Assembly: GCA_030835135.1 (NCBI GenBank)
Contig: JAUQWO010000083.1
Coordinates: forward strand, 1 to 64,000
Length of the DNA stretch: 64,000 nt
Reading direction: 5' to 3'
DNA from: Bacteroidota bacterium
Lineage (GTDB): Bacteria; Bacteroidota; Ignavibacteria; UBA10030; UBA6906
Below are positions 32,659 through 40,534 of this stretch, in pieces (position 1 is the stretch's first letter; every line of letters starts with the position of its first letter). The position numbers were made by a program, and so were the translations under genes. The notes beneath the pieces are model-generated. The model was not told where the DNA came from and did no database searches. It was given only the letters and a program-made list of their open reading frames with translations.

Positions 32659-34095
32659 ATGATCCGATTTCCACGACAGTTCACCTGGGGCACTGCCACC
32701 TCGAGTTACCAGATCGAGGGCGCGTGGCAGGAAGGAGGGAAGGGACTTTCCATCTGGGATGCGTTCACGCATACCCCCGGCAAGATCATCGACGGCTCCA
32801 CCGGCGACGTGTCATGTGATCACTACCACCGGTGGGAGGAAGATTGCGATGCGATGGCTGCGATGGGCCTCACCGCCTACCGCTTCTCCCTCGCATGGTC
32901 CAGGATCCTCCCAACAGGTCGCGGCGCGGTGAACCCGGAAGGGATCCGGTTCTACTCGGCCCTGATCGATCGCCTGTTGGACCGCGGCATCGAACCCTGG
33001 GTGACGCTCTATCACTGGGACCTGCCGCTGACCCTCCAGCTGGAAATGGATGGCTGGCTGAGCCCCGGTCTTGCCAGCGTGTTCCGCGATTACGCCGCCG
33101 TCTGCTTCGAGCAATTCGGCGACCGCGTGAAGCACTGGATCACGTTCAATGAGCCGTGGGTCGTTGCCATCCTCGGTCATGGCCAGGGGATCTTCGCGCC
33201 GGGACGCGTGTCCACCGACGAACCGTATCGTGCTGCACACACGATCCTCCGCGCCCACGGCCAGGCCGTCCGTACCTACCGCGACCGGTTTCAACCGCGC
33301 CAGCAGGGGATGATCGGGATGACCAATAATTGTGATTGGCGCGAGCCCCTTACGCGCGACCGGGACGATGCTGCTGCGGCGGAACGGGCCGTGGAGTTCT
33401 TCCTGGGCTGGTTTGCCGATCCCCTGTACCGGGGCGAGTATCCCGACTGCATGCGCGAGCGCGTTGGCGGGCGGCTGCCCGTGTTCACGCCGGACGACCG
33501 CACGATGATCACCGGGTCGCAGGACTTCTTCGGGCTCAATCATTATACCACGATGTTCGCTGCCAAGACCCGCCCCGGAGCCGCAGTAGAGACGACTCCC
33601 TTCGGGAATGGCGGCATCGCTGAAGATCAGGACGTGCAACTCTCGGCGCATCCCGCGTGGCAGAAGACCGAGATGGGATGGTCCATCGTGCCATGGGGGG
33701 TGCGTAAACTCCTCCACTGGATCGATGCTCGGTACGGGCACCCGCCGGTGGTGATCACGGAGAATGGCTGTGCCTTTCCCGATGTACCATCCGGGGGCAC
33801 CGTGGACGATCAACGCCGGATCGCGTTCCTCGATGCATATCTTGCCGAGATCCACCGCGCCATCGATGAAGGCGTTGACCTTCGCGGATACTTTCTCTGG
33901 TCGCTTATGGACAATTTCGAGTGGTCCTCCGGTTTCACGCGCAGGTTCGGTCTGTGGCATGTGGACTATACAACGGGGGTGCGCACCCCGAAGACATCCG
34001 CCGCATGGTTCTCAGGCGTGATCGCAGAGAATGGATTCGTGCCGATGGAAGGGAATCCATATGGTGCCGTTCCGGGGGAGCCCCGCCATGACTGA
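32659..34095 (+). CDS. GH1 beta-glucosidase
   Basis: 478-residue cytoplasmic glycosidase releasing glucose, galactose or similar sugars from beta-glycosides. Seen: FTWGTATSSYQIEGAWQEGGKG near residue 9, YRFSLAWSRILPTG near 80, the acid/base Glu in ITFNEPWV near 164, the nucleophile Glu in VVITENGCAFPD near 365, and DLRGYFLWSLMDNFEWSSGF with the aglycone-site Trp residues near 410. There is no signal peptide. ATG with GGAG nine bases upstream. Its stop overlaps the transporter start by eight bases, so uptake and hydrolysis of the same glycoside are expected. Confidence 0.93.
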   Translation: MIRFPRQFTWGTATSSYQIEGAWQEGGKGLSIWDAFTHTPGKIIDGSTGDVSCDHYHRWEEDCDAMAAMGLTAYRFSLAWSRILPTGRGAVNPEGIRFYSALIDRLLDRGIEPWVTLYHWDLPLTLQLEMDGWLSPGLASVFRDYAAVCFEQFGDRVKHWITFNEPWVVAILGHGQGIFAPGRVSTDEPYRAAHTILRAHGQAVRTYRDRFQPRQQGMIGMTNNCDWREPLTRDRDDAAAAERAVEFFLGWFADPLYRGEYPDCMRERVGGRLPVFTPDDRTMITGSQDFFGLNHYTTMFAAKTRPGAAVETTPFGNGGIAEDQDVQLSAHPAWQKTEMGWSIVPWGVRKLLHWIDARYGHPPVVITENGCAFPDVPSGGTVDDQRRIAFLDAYLAEIHRAIDEGVDLRGYFLWSLMDNFEWSSGFTRRFGLWHVDYTTGVRTPKTSAAWFSGVIAENGFVPMEGNPYGAVPGEPRHD

Positions 34096-35443
34096 ACAGG
34101 GGCGGATCGGCACGTGGGAGAAGGTCGCGTATGGGCTGGGCGACACGGCGACGAATCTCGTCTGGCGGACACTGATGGTATTCCTGCCCGTCTTCTACAC
34201 GGATGTCTTCGGGATCTCCGCGGCCGCGGTCGGCACACTGTTGCTCGTCTGCCGCTACTTCGATGGCATCACGGACCTGGTCATGGGACTCGTCGCGGAC
34301 CGGACCTCCACGCGATGGGGACGCTTCCGTCCCTGGATCCTCTGGTCCAGTATCCCCTTCGGGATCGCGACGGTCCTGACATTCACCGCCATCGACGCGA
34401 CGCCCGGCGGGAAGCTGCTCTATGCGTACGTGACGTACAGCGCACTGATCCTCGCGTTCACGGCGAACAACGTGCCGTACTCGGCGTTGACCGGCGTGCT
34501 GTCTCGCGATCCCACGGAGCGGACAAGCATCTCGTCCTACAGGTTCTTCTTCGCATTCCTCGGAGGGCTGCTGACGCAGGGTTTGAATGTGCCCCTGGTC
34601 GGGTTCTTCGGCAATGGCAACGAGGTGGTCGGGTACAGCTGGACCATGTCCCTGTTCGCCGTGATCGCTGTGGTGCTGCTCTTCGTGACGTTCGCTTCCA
34701 CCCGTGAACGGGTGGTCACGCCGGTGCCTTCATCCGTATCGTTGCGGTCCGACCTTCGGATGCTGCTGCGCAACCGTCCGTGGCTCATTGTGTTCTCCAC
34801 GGGACTTCTCTTCGTGACGATGACCACGCTGAAGCAGGGCGTGACGATGTACTACTTCAAGTACTACGTCGGCGACACCGGTCTGGCGACACTGTTCATG
34901 GTGACCGGTCTGCTTGCGGCCATGGCGGGATCGGCAGTGACCAGCCCTCTGACCCGGTGGATGGGAAAGAAGGTGCTCATGCAGGCGGCGTTCGGCATCG
35001 CCCTTGTGTCCAGTGCCGCTTTGTATGTGGCGGGCCCGGACGATGTTGGGCTCATGGTCGTTCTCAGTGCGATCACGGAATTCTCCACCGGTCCGATCGT
35101 CGTGCTGTTCTTCGCGATGCTCGGCGATGTCGCGGATTATGGAGAATGGACACGCCATCGCCGCATGACCGGTCTCGTGTTCTCTGCCGGTACGCTCTCG
35201 ATGAAATTCGGAACCGGCGTTGCGGGCGCCCTGACCGGGTGGCTTCTCACCGCGTTCGGCTATGTCCCGAATGCCGCCCAGACCTCCGAAGCTCTGGCGG
35301 GGATCAGGGGGCTGATCAGCATCGCCCCTGCCATCACGGCGGCCATCGCCATGGTCGTGATGGTCACGTACCCGCTCACGGAGCGTACACTTGCTGAGAT
35401 GGAAAAAGCTCTGACGCTGTCCCGGAAGGAGGCAAGCGTATGA
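34088..35443 (+). CDS. GPH-family sugar:cation symporter (MFS)
   Basis: 451-residue inner-membrane carrier with about twelve hydrophobic helices. Seen: KVAYGLGDTATNLVWRTLMVFLPVFYTDVFG at the N-terminus, RYFDGITDLVMGLVADRTSTRWGRFRPWIL near residue 55 (the GPH/melibiose-carrier signature), and FFAMLGDVADYGEWTRHRR near 340. GPH carriers import glycosides or pentosides with sodium or protons. It lies between a GH1 glycosidase and a sialidase-fold protein, overlapping both, so it is probably the importer for the product of the latter. Confidence 0.88.
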   Translation: MTEQGRIGTWEKVAYGLGDTATNLVWRTLMVFLPVFYTDVFGISAAAVGTLLLVCRYFDGITDLVMGLVADRTSTRWGRFRPWILWSSIPFGIATVLTFTAIDATPGGKLLYAYVTYSALILAFTANNVPYSALTGVLSRDPTERTSISSYRFFFAFLGGLLTQGLNVPLVGFFGNGNEVVGYSWTMSLFAVIAVVLLFVTFASTRERVVTPVPSSVSLRSDLRMLLRNRPWLIVFSTGLLFVTMTTLKQGVTMYYFKYYVGDTGLATLFMVTGLLAAMAGSAVTSPLTRWMGKKVLMQAAFGIALVSSAALYVAGPDDVGLMVVLSAITEFSTGPIVVLFFAMLGDVADYGEWTRHRRMTGLVFSAGTLSMKFGTGVAGALTGWLLTAFGYVPNAAQTSEALAGIRGLISIAPAITAAIAMVVMVTYPLTERTLAEMEKALTLSRKEASV

Positions 35444-36639
35444 GCGCTGTCCGAATGCGCGTGCGGCGGTGGATGGCCGCCGGTCTGGCTGCGACGTGCG
35501 CCGTCGGCGTGTCCTGGTCGCAACCCGGCACGGTCGTCAGGACCGCTGCGATCTATCAGCCACCGGGTGTGTATTGCGCGTGGCCATCCATCGCGCGTGC
35601 GGCGAATGGTGATCTGCTCGTGGCATTCACTGCCACCGAGGAACATCTTGCCCCCGATGGGAGGATACTCCTTCTCCGCTCAACCGATGAGGGACGGACG
35701 TGGGGAGGGCCCGACACGCTGCTGGACACGCCGATCGACGAACGCGAATCTGGATTCACGAGAGATGACGATGGCCGGCTGGTCGTTCATTGCTGGGCTA
35801 CGCGCCATACTCCGGCGTTCTATCGCGGGTTGCCTCGAGATGCGTACCGGAGCGATGCGCTCGGGCGATGGGCCGCCGCCGTCGATGCCCCCGCGTACCG
35901 CGCATGCAGCGATCTGCACGGCGCGTGGCAGCGCACTACCACGGACAACGGCCGCACTTGGTCCGCACCGGTGCGCAGCCGTGATGCCGTGCACGGCGGC
36001 CTCCGGCGTCCGGATGGTGCACTCCTCATCGCAAGTTACCGTGAGGATCACCCGCTCATCGGGGTCTACCTGGCGGGGAAGGACGATACCGGCTATGTGC
36101 GGATCGCGACCATCGCCTCGCCGCAACCCGACAGCTTCGCGTTCGGTGAACCCCACATTGCGCTGCTGCCCTCCGGACGGATCATCATGATGATCCGTGC
36201 TACCGCGATGCCCTACAACGACCGGGACCCGCGCTGCGTGCTGTGGGAGACGTACTCCGATGATGGCGGTGCGACGTGGGTGAAGCCCTTCGCCACGACG
36301 TTGTGGGGCTTCCCCCCGCACCTGCTCGTCTTCTCCGATGGCCGTGTCCTCTGTTCGTATGGCTACCGCCGCGTGCCGTTCGGTGAACGTGCATGCATCA
36401 GCACGGATGGCATCACCTGGGATCCATCGAACGAGACTGTGCTCTCCGACGGTGCCCCGAATGGAGATCTCGGCTATCCGGCCTCGGTCGAACTGCGGGA
36501 TGGCAGCATCCTCACGGTCTATTATCAACCGCCCGTTCCGGCGGGGACCATCCAGGAGATGGTCCCACCGGATCCCGCACGCACCAAACCCGCGATCATG
36601 GGAACCGTGTGGCGTCCGGCACTTGCGGCTGGACGGTGA
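35440..36639 (+). CDS. Exported sialidase-fold (BNR/Asp-box) protein
   Basis: 399-residue secreted six-bladed propeller. Seen: a signal-like N-terminus (MRVRRWMAAGLAATCAVGVSWSQ), YCAWPSIARAANGDLLVAFTA at the first blade, and Asp-boxes STDEGRTWG near residue 86, TTDNGRTWS near 168 and YSDDGGATWV near 272. Catalytic sialidases also carry an Arg triad and Tyr/Glu pair; I cannot place these with certainty, so the sugar released is unknown and a sialidase name would go too far. ATGA overlap with the transporter. It may free the glycoside that the GPH carrier and GH1 enzyme then use. Confidence 0.7.
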   Translation: MSAVRMRVRRWMAAGLAATCAVGVSWSQPGTVVRTAAIYQPPGVYCAWPSIARAANGDLLVAFTATEEHLAPDGRILLLRSTDEGRTWGGPDTLLDTPIDERESGFTRDDDGRLVVHCWATRHTPAFYRGLPRDAYRSDALGRWAAAVDAPAYRACSDLHGAWQRTTTDNGRTWSAPVRSRDAVHGGLRRPDGALLIASYREDHPLIGVYLAGKDDTGYVRIATIASPQPDSFAFGEPHIALLPSGRIIMMIRATAMPYNDRDPRCVLWETYSDDGGATWVKPFATTLWGFPPHLLVFSDGRVLCSYGYRRVPFGERACISTDGITWDPSNETVLSDGAPNGDLGYPASVELRDGSILTVYYQPPVPAGTIQEMVPPDPARTKPAIMGTVWRPALAAGR

Positions 36640-36644
36640 GGCAA

Positions 36645-36658
36645 CCCGCGGCCGCGGG
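36645..36658. repeat. 14-base GC palindrome
   Basis: CCCGCGGCCGCGGG, a perfect palindrome six bases after the stop of the sialidase-fold gene. Could end the transcript or be chance in GC-rich DNA; no T-run. Confidence 0.35.
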
Positions 36659-36708
36659 CAGTGCGGGGAAATGGATCACGGCACCACCATCAACCAGGAG
36701 GGAATAGC

Positions 36709-37173
36709 ATGGCTACGACCACGGAGACGCACGCGTTTCGTCCCATCCGCGCCCTTGTGAATGGGCTCATCGTGACTGTACTGGGATTCATCATCACCTC
36801 ACTTCCGGGCATCGCCATCGCCGTGTCCGTCGGATTCGAGCTCGGTCCGCAGGGTGCAGACCAGGAGGAGATCAGCAGAACGATCAATTCCAACATCGCT
36901 GCGTTCTACAACGGCAACGTGCTGGTACAAGTCGCCGCTACCCTCGTCGTCGCGCTGCTGGTCTTCTGGCGGGCACGCGTGTGTGCGCGGGGCACCGGGA
37001 CGAATGCGGTCCGCACTGGCCTTCTCATCGCGGTCCTTCCCCTCATCGCGGATGTCGTCTCGACGGCGATGATGGGTGGTGGTGTCCCCGGACTTCTCCT
37101 GCCTGCGGTGTACATCGCCGCCGGGTACTTCGGAGGAGCCGCCGTCCGGTCCGCCGGGGCAACGGAGAGCTGA
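36709..37173 (+). CDS. Small membrane protein of unknown function
   Basis: 154-residue inner-membrane protein with four probable transmembrane segments: ALVNGLIVTVLGFIITSLPGIAIAV near residue 14, VLVQVAATLVVALLVFWRARV near 68, GLLIAVLPLIADVVSTAMM near 103 and VPGLLLPAVYIAAGYFGGAAV near 125. The loop between the first two is acidic and polar. I do not recognise a family. ATG with AGGAGGGAA about six bases upstream. It is 70 bases past the glycan cluster, possibly in the same transcript, and directly precedes the proS promoter. Confidence 0.65.
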   Translation: MATTTETHAFRPIRALVNGLIVTVLGFIITSLPGIAIAVSVGFELGPQGADQEEISRTINSNIAAFYNGNVLVQVAATLVVALLVFWRARVCARGTGTNAVRTGLLIAVLPLIADVVSTAMMGGGVPGLLLPAVYIAAGYFGGAAVRSAGATES

Positions 37174-37174
37174 G

Positions 37175-37203
37175 TTGCATCCCCCCCCGCATTTTTTTAT
37201 CTT
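37175..37203 (+). promoter_or_regulatory. Promoter of proS
   Basis: TTGCAT (37175-37180), 17-base spacer of eight Cs then T-rich bases, TATCTT (37198-37203). Starts two bases after the preceding stop codon. Confidence 0.6.
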
Positions 37204-37220
37204 AAGGATCATCCCACATT

Positions 37221-38951
37221 GTGAAGACCTTCATGCGCCTGAGTTCCGGATTCATTCCCACTGTCAAAGAAACACCCGCGGAAGCGGTCATCCCCAGCCA
37301 TCAGCTCATGATCCGGGCGGGCATGGTACGCCCGCTGGCGGCAGGCATCTACTCGTTCCTCCCCCTTGGCTACCGGGTGATGAAGAAGGCCATGGAGGTC
37401 GTCCGTGAAGAGATGGACGCCATCGGCGCGCAGGAACTGCACCTGCCCGCGTTGAGCCCCGTGGAACTCTGGGAATCCACCGGCCGCGTGAAGGCGTTCG
37501 GTGACATCCTCTTTCATCTGAAGAACCGGCCGCTCGTTCTCGCCCCCACCCATGAAGAGGTGATCTGCTGGCTCGCGAAGAACAACGTGTCGTCGTACAA
37601 GGAAATGCCGCAGATCTGGTATCAGATCCAGACGAAATTCCGGAATGAACCGCGCCCGCGCTCGGGCGTCCTGCGCGGCCGTCAGTTCCTGATGAAGGAC
37701 AGCTACAGCCTGGATGCGACGTGGGAAGGGCTGGACAAGAGCTACGATCTCCACGCGGAGGCATACAAGAAGATCTTCACCCGGTGCGGACTGAAGTTCT
37801 TCATCGTCGGCGCATCGAGCGGTGCGATGGGCGGGACCGGCTCGCAGGAATTCATGATGGAGTCCGCCGCGGGCGAAGATGTGATCGCCGTGTCGGAGGA
37901 CCTGAGCTACGCGGCGAACATGGAAGTGGCGACGTCGATGGTGCCGGCGGCGCAGCGTGACGCCACCAGCCTGCCGATGGAGGATATCCATACTCCCGGC
38001 GTGAAGACCATCGACGAACTCGTGGCCTTCCTGAAGGTGGATGCCTCGCGCTTCGCCAAGTCCGTTGTGTACTGGTCCGATGAGACACCCGTACTCGTGC
38101 TCATGCTGGGCAACGATGAGCTGAACGAAGCCAAGCTCGGCGGCGTGCTCGGGACGGACGTGCGTCCGATCGAAGCCGAGAAGCTGCCGGAGTTGACCGG
38201 AGCGGATGGCGGGTCGATCGGTCCGGTGGGATTACGCGAGCGCACCCCTGCATCGAAGAAGTTCCGTATCATCGCAGACAAGAGGTTGCAGGGCGCGAAC
38301 GGCCTGATCAGCGGCGCGAACAGGAACGACTACCATATCAAGAACATCGACCTGCAGCGCGACTGCACGATCGATGGCTACTACGATCTCCGCACCGTGC
38401 AGGCGGGAGAGCCGAGCCCGAATGGTTCGGGCGCGCTCCGCGTCGTGCCGGGCGTCGAACTCGGACACATCTTCAAGCTCGGGACGAAGTACGCTGATGC
38501 GATGCATGCGACCTTCCTCGATGAGCAGGGGAAGGAGAAGCCGATCATCATGGGCAGCTACGGGATCGGCATCGAACGCATCGTTGCGTGCCATATCGAA
38601 CAGAACCATGATGCCGACGGCATCACCTGGGACCCGGTGCTTGCACCGTTCCTCTTCCATCTCATCGCCGTCGGGACGAAGAGTGCCGCGGTGGTGCAGA
38701 CCGCCGAGGGACTCTATGCCGAGATGCATACCGCCCGGCTGGAAGTGCTCTTCGATGACCGCAAAGAGGTGAGTCCGGGCTTCAAGTTCAAGGACGCCGA
38801 TCTGCTGGGTATGCCGTATCAGGTGATCGTCGGCGACAAGAACCTGACCGCAGGGAACATCGAGATCAAGGAACGCCGGACCGGCAAGCGCTGGCTCCAC
38901 CCGCGTGCAACGATCATGGCGCATCTTCAGGAACTTGCAGGAAAGAAGTGA
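37221..38951 (+). CDS. proS: Prolyl-tRNA synthetase, bacterial type with editing domain
   Basis: 576-residue class II synthetase charging tRNA-Pro. Seen: LSSGFIPTVKETPAEA and RAGMVRPLAAGIYSFLPLGYRV (motif 1) near the N-terminus, FRNEPRPRSGVLRGRQFLMKDSYS (motif 2) near 140, a YbaK-like editing insertion at about 230-390 (KTIDELVAFLKV, VVYWSDETPVLVLMLGNDELNEAKL), motif 3 GSYGIGIERIVA near 448, and an anticodon-binding C-terminus. A GTG at 37221 is taken as start, but family proteins usually begin MRLS, which here is the ATG at 37233. The promoter would leave a leader of only 10-20 bases without a clear ribosome site, so the ATG is equally likely. Confidence 0.92.
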   Translation: MKTFMRLSSGFIPTVKETPAEAVIPSHQLMIRAGMVRPLAAGIYSFLPLGYRVMKKAMEVVREEMDAIGAQELHLPALSPVELWESTGRVKAFGDILFHLKNRPLVLAPTHEEVICWLAKNNVSSYKEMPQIWYQIQTKFRNEPRPRSGVLRGRQFLMKDSYSLDATWEGLDKSYDLHAEAYKKIFTRCGLKFFIVGASSGAMGGTGSQEFMMESAAGEDVIAVSEDLSYAANMEVATSMVPAAQRDATSLPMEDIHTPGVKTIDELVAFLKVDASRFAKSVVYWSDETPVLVLMLGNDELNEAKLGGVLGTDVRPIEAEKLPELTGADGGSIGPVGLRERTPASKKFRIIADKRLQGANGLISGANRNDYHIKNIDLQRDCTIDGYYDLRTVQAGEPSPNGSGALRVVPGVELGHIFKLGTKYADAMHATFLDEQGKEKPIIMGSYGIGIERIVACHIEQNHDADGITWDPVLAPFLFHLIAVGTKSAAVVQTAEGLYAEMHTARLEVLFDDRKEVSPGFKFKDADLLGMPYQVIVGDKNLTAGNIEIKERRTGKRWLHPRATIMAHLQELAGKK

Positions 38952-38954
38952 CCG

Positions 38955-40376
38955 ATGGGTGTTCAGCCGATCCTGGTGAGCGGCGCCTGGCGCATCACGA
39001 CCCATGTGCGCCCGGTGCTCAACCCCTTCGATGGATCGGTCGCAGGGGAGGTCTGTCAGGCAGGAACGCGTGATATCGAGGACGCCCTCACGGGCGCAGT
39101 CTCCGCATTCCGGATGTCACGCCGGCTTTCCACCCACCAGCGAGTGGATGCCCTCTACGCCATCGCCCGGGAAATCGGAGAGCGGAAAGAAGCGCTTGCT
39201 GCAATGATCACGCGCGAGACGGGGAAGCCGATCTCGCTCTCCAGGATGGAAGTCGACAGGAGCGAATTCACGTTCAGGACGGCGGCGGAGGAAGCCGGGA
39301 GGACGCACGGCGAGATGCTCCCGCTCGACATGAACGTTGCTTCCGCAGGCCGATTCGCCCTCGTCAAGCGATTCCCGATCGGTCCGATCGCGGCCATTAC
39401 CCCATTCAATTTCCCCTTGAATCTCGTCGCGCATAAGGTCGCCCCGGCGTTAGCAACAGGCAACCCGGTGGTCCTGAAACCATCGTCCAATGCCCCTGGG
39501 ACTGCCATGCTGCTGGCCGGGATCATCCTCGAGAGCGGTCTACCGACAGAGATGCTTTCGGTGCTACCTTGCAGTGGAGGTGAATCGGCTCAACTCATTG
39601 AAGATGAGCGGGTTGCCCTGGTTACCTTCACGGGAAGTCCCGCTGTTGGCTGGCCACTCAAATCGCGGGCCGGAAAGAAACGGGTAACACTCGAACTGGG
39701 TGGAAATGCCGGCGTCATCATCGATCATGGTGCGGACCTCGGGCTTGCCGCCGCGAAAGTCGTCTCAGGCGGGTTCGCGAACGCCGGACAGTCGTGCATC
39801 TCCGTGCAACGGGTGTACGTGCATCGGGAGCACGTCGCGGAGTTCCTGGAGATGCTCGTCCCGCAGGTGAGGGCGTTGCCAACGGGGAACCCCTGGGCTG
39901 AAGAGACCGTGGTTGGCCCGATGATCACCACCGCGGCCGCCGAACAGGCGGAGGCCTGGATCCGGGAGGCGGTTGACGCAGGGGCCCGCGTGCTGTGTGG
40001 TGGCCACCGGACCGGAGCAGTGCTGGAGCCAACGATCCTGATGGATGTGGCTCCTGCGATGAAGGTCTGCTCTCAGGAGGTCTTTGCCCCCATCGTGACC
40101 GTCGAAACCTTCACGGCATTCGAGGAAGCCGTGGCCCGGGTGAATGATTCGGTGTACGGACTGCAGGCCGGTGTGTTCACGACCGATCTCCGGCACATGT
40201 TCCAGGCGTTCGAAGAGTTGGAAGTGGGCGGGGTGATCGTGAATGATGTTCCAACATACCGGATGGATCACATGCCGTACGGCGGGGTGAAGAGTTCGGG
40301 GTTCGGGCGGGAGGGGATACGGTACGCGATGGAGGAGATGACGGAGCGCAAGCTCCTCGCCATCAACCCCCGCTGA
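38955..40376 (+). CDS. NAD(P)-dependent aldehyde dehydrogenase
   Basis: 473-residue ALDH-superfamily enzyme oxidising an aldehyde to the acid. Seen: PFNFPLNLVAHKVAPALATGNPVVLKPSS near residue 150, TFTGSPAVGW near 223, the general-base Glu in VTLELGGNAG near 246, the catalytic Cys in FANAGQSCISVQRV near 280, and EVFAPIVTVETF near 376. It most resembles the lactaldehyde / succinate-semialdehyde / non-phosphorylating glyceraldehyde-3-phosphate group; the substrate is not decided. ATG four bases after the proS stop, so it may ride on the proS transcript. Confidence 0.85.
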   Translation: MGVQPILVSGAWRITTHVRPVLNPFDGSVAGEVCQAGTRDIEDALTGAVSAFRMSRRLSTHQRVDALYAIAREIGERKEALAAMITRETGKPISLSRMEVDRSEFTFRTAAEEAGRTHGEMLPLDMNVASAGRFALVKRFPIGPIAAITPFNFPLNLVAHKVAPALATGNPVVLKPSSNAPGTAMLLAGIILESGLPTEMLSVLPCSGGESAQLIEDERVALVTFTGSPAVGWPLKSRAGKKRVTLELGGNAGVIIDHGADLGLAAAKVVSGGFANAGQSCISVQRVYVHREHVAEFLEMLVPQVRALPTGNPWAEETVVGPMITTAAAEQAEAWIREAVDAGARVLCGGHRTGAVLEPTILMDVAPAMKVCSQEVFAPIVTVETFTAFEEAVARVNDSVYGLQAGVFTTDLRHMFQAFEELEVGGVIVNDVPTYRMDHMPYGGVKSSGFGREGIRYAMEEMTERKLLAINPR

Positions 40377-40404
40377 TCCATGAAGTTACATGGAGGCACT
40401 TCAT

Positions 40405-40425
40405 GCCGGCTCTGCCGGCTTTCGT
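40405..40425 (+). terminator. Hairpin after the aldehyde dehydrogenase gene
   Basis: GCCGGC (40405-40410), loop TCT, GCCGGC (40414-40419), then TTTCGT. Short GC stem with three Ts; probable terminator ahead of the dnaE promoter. Confidence 0.5.
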
Positions 40426-40445
40426 GTGTTGAAGACCACCTGCAA

Positions 40446-40461
40446 AAGTTGTTCACAACTT
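40446..40461. promoter_or_regulatory. 16-base palindrome upstream of dnaE, DnaA-box-like
   Basis: AAGTTGTTCACAACTT has seven-base perfect arms around TC. It contains TTGTTCACA, one mismatch from the DnaA-box consensus TTATNCACA. It lies 14 bases before the dnaE -35 element and may be a regulator site. Confidence 0.4.
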
Positions 40462-40475
40462 CCCGTCGGGGCTCC

Positions 40476-40504
40476 TTGACTTTCCCTCACGGCGTTGATA
40501 CCAT
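40476..40504 (+). promoter_or_regulatory. Promoter of dnaE
   Basis: TTGACT (40476-40481), 17-base spacer, TACCAT (40499-40504), 30 bases before the dnaE ATG. Confidence 0.6.
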
Positions 40505-40534
40505 GAGCACAGTCCGATCACAATTTCGTATGCC

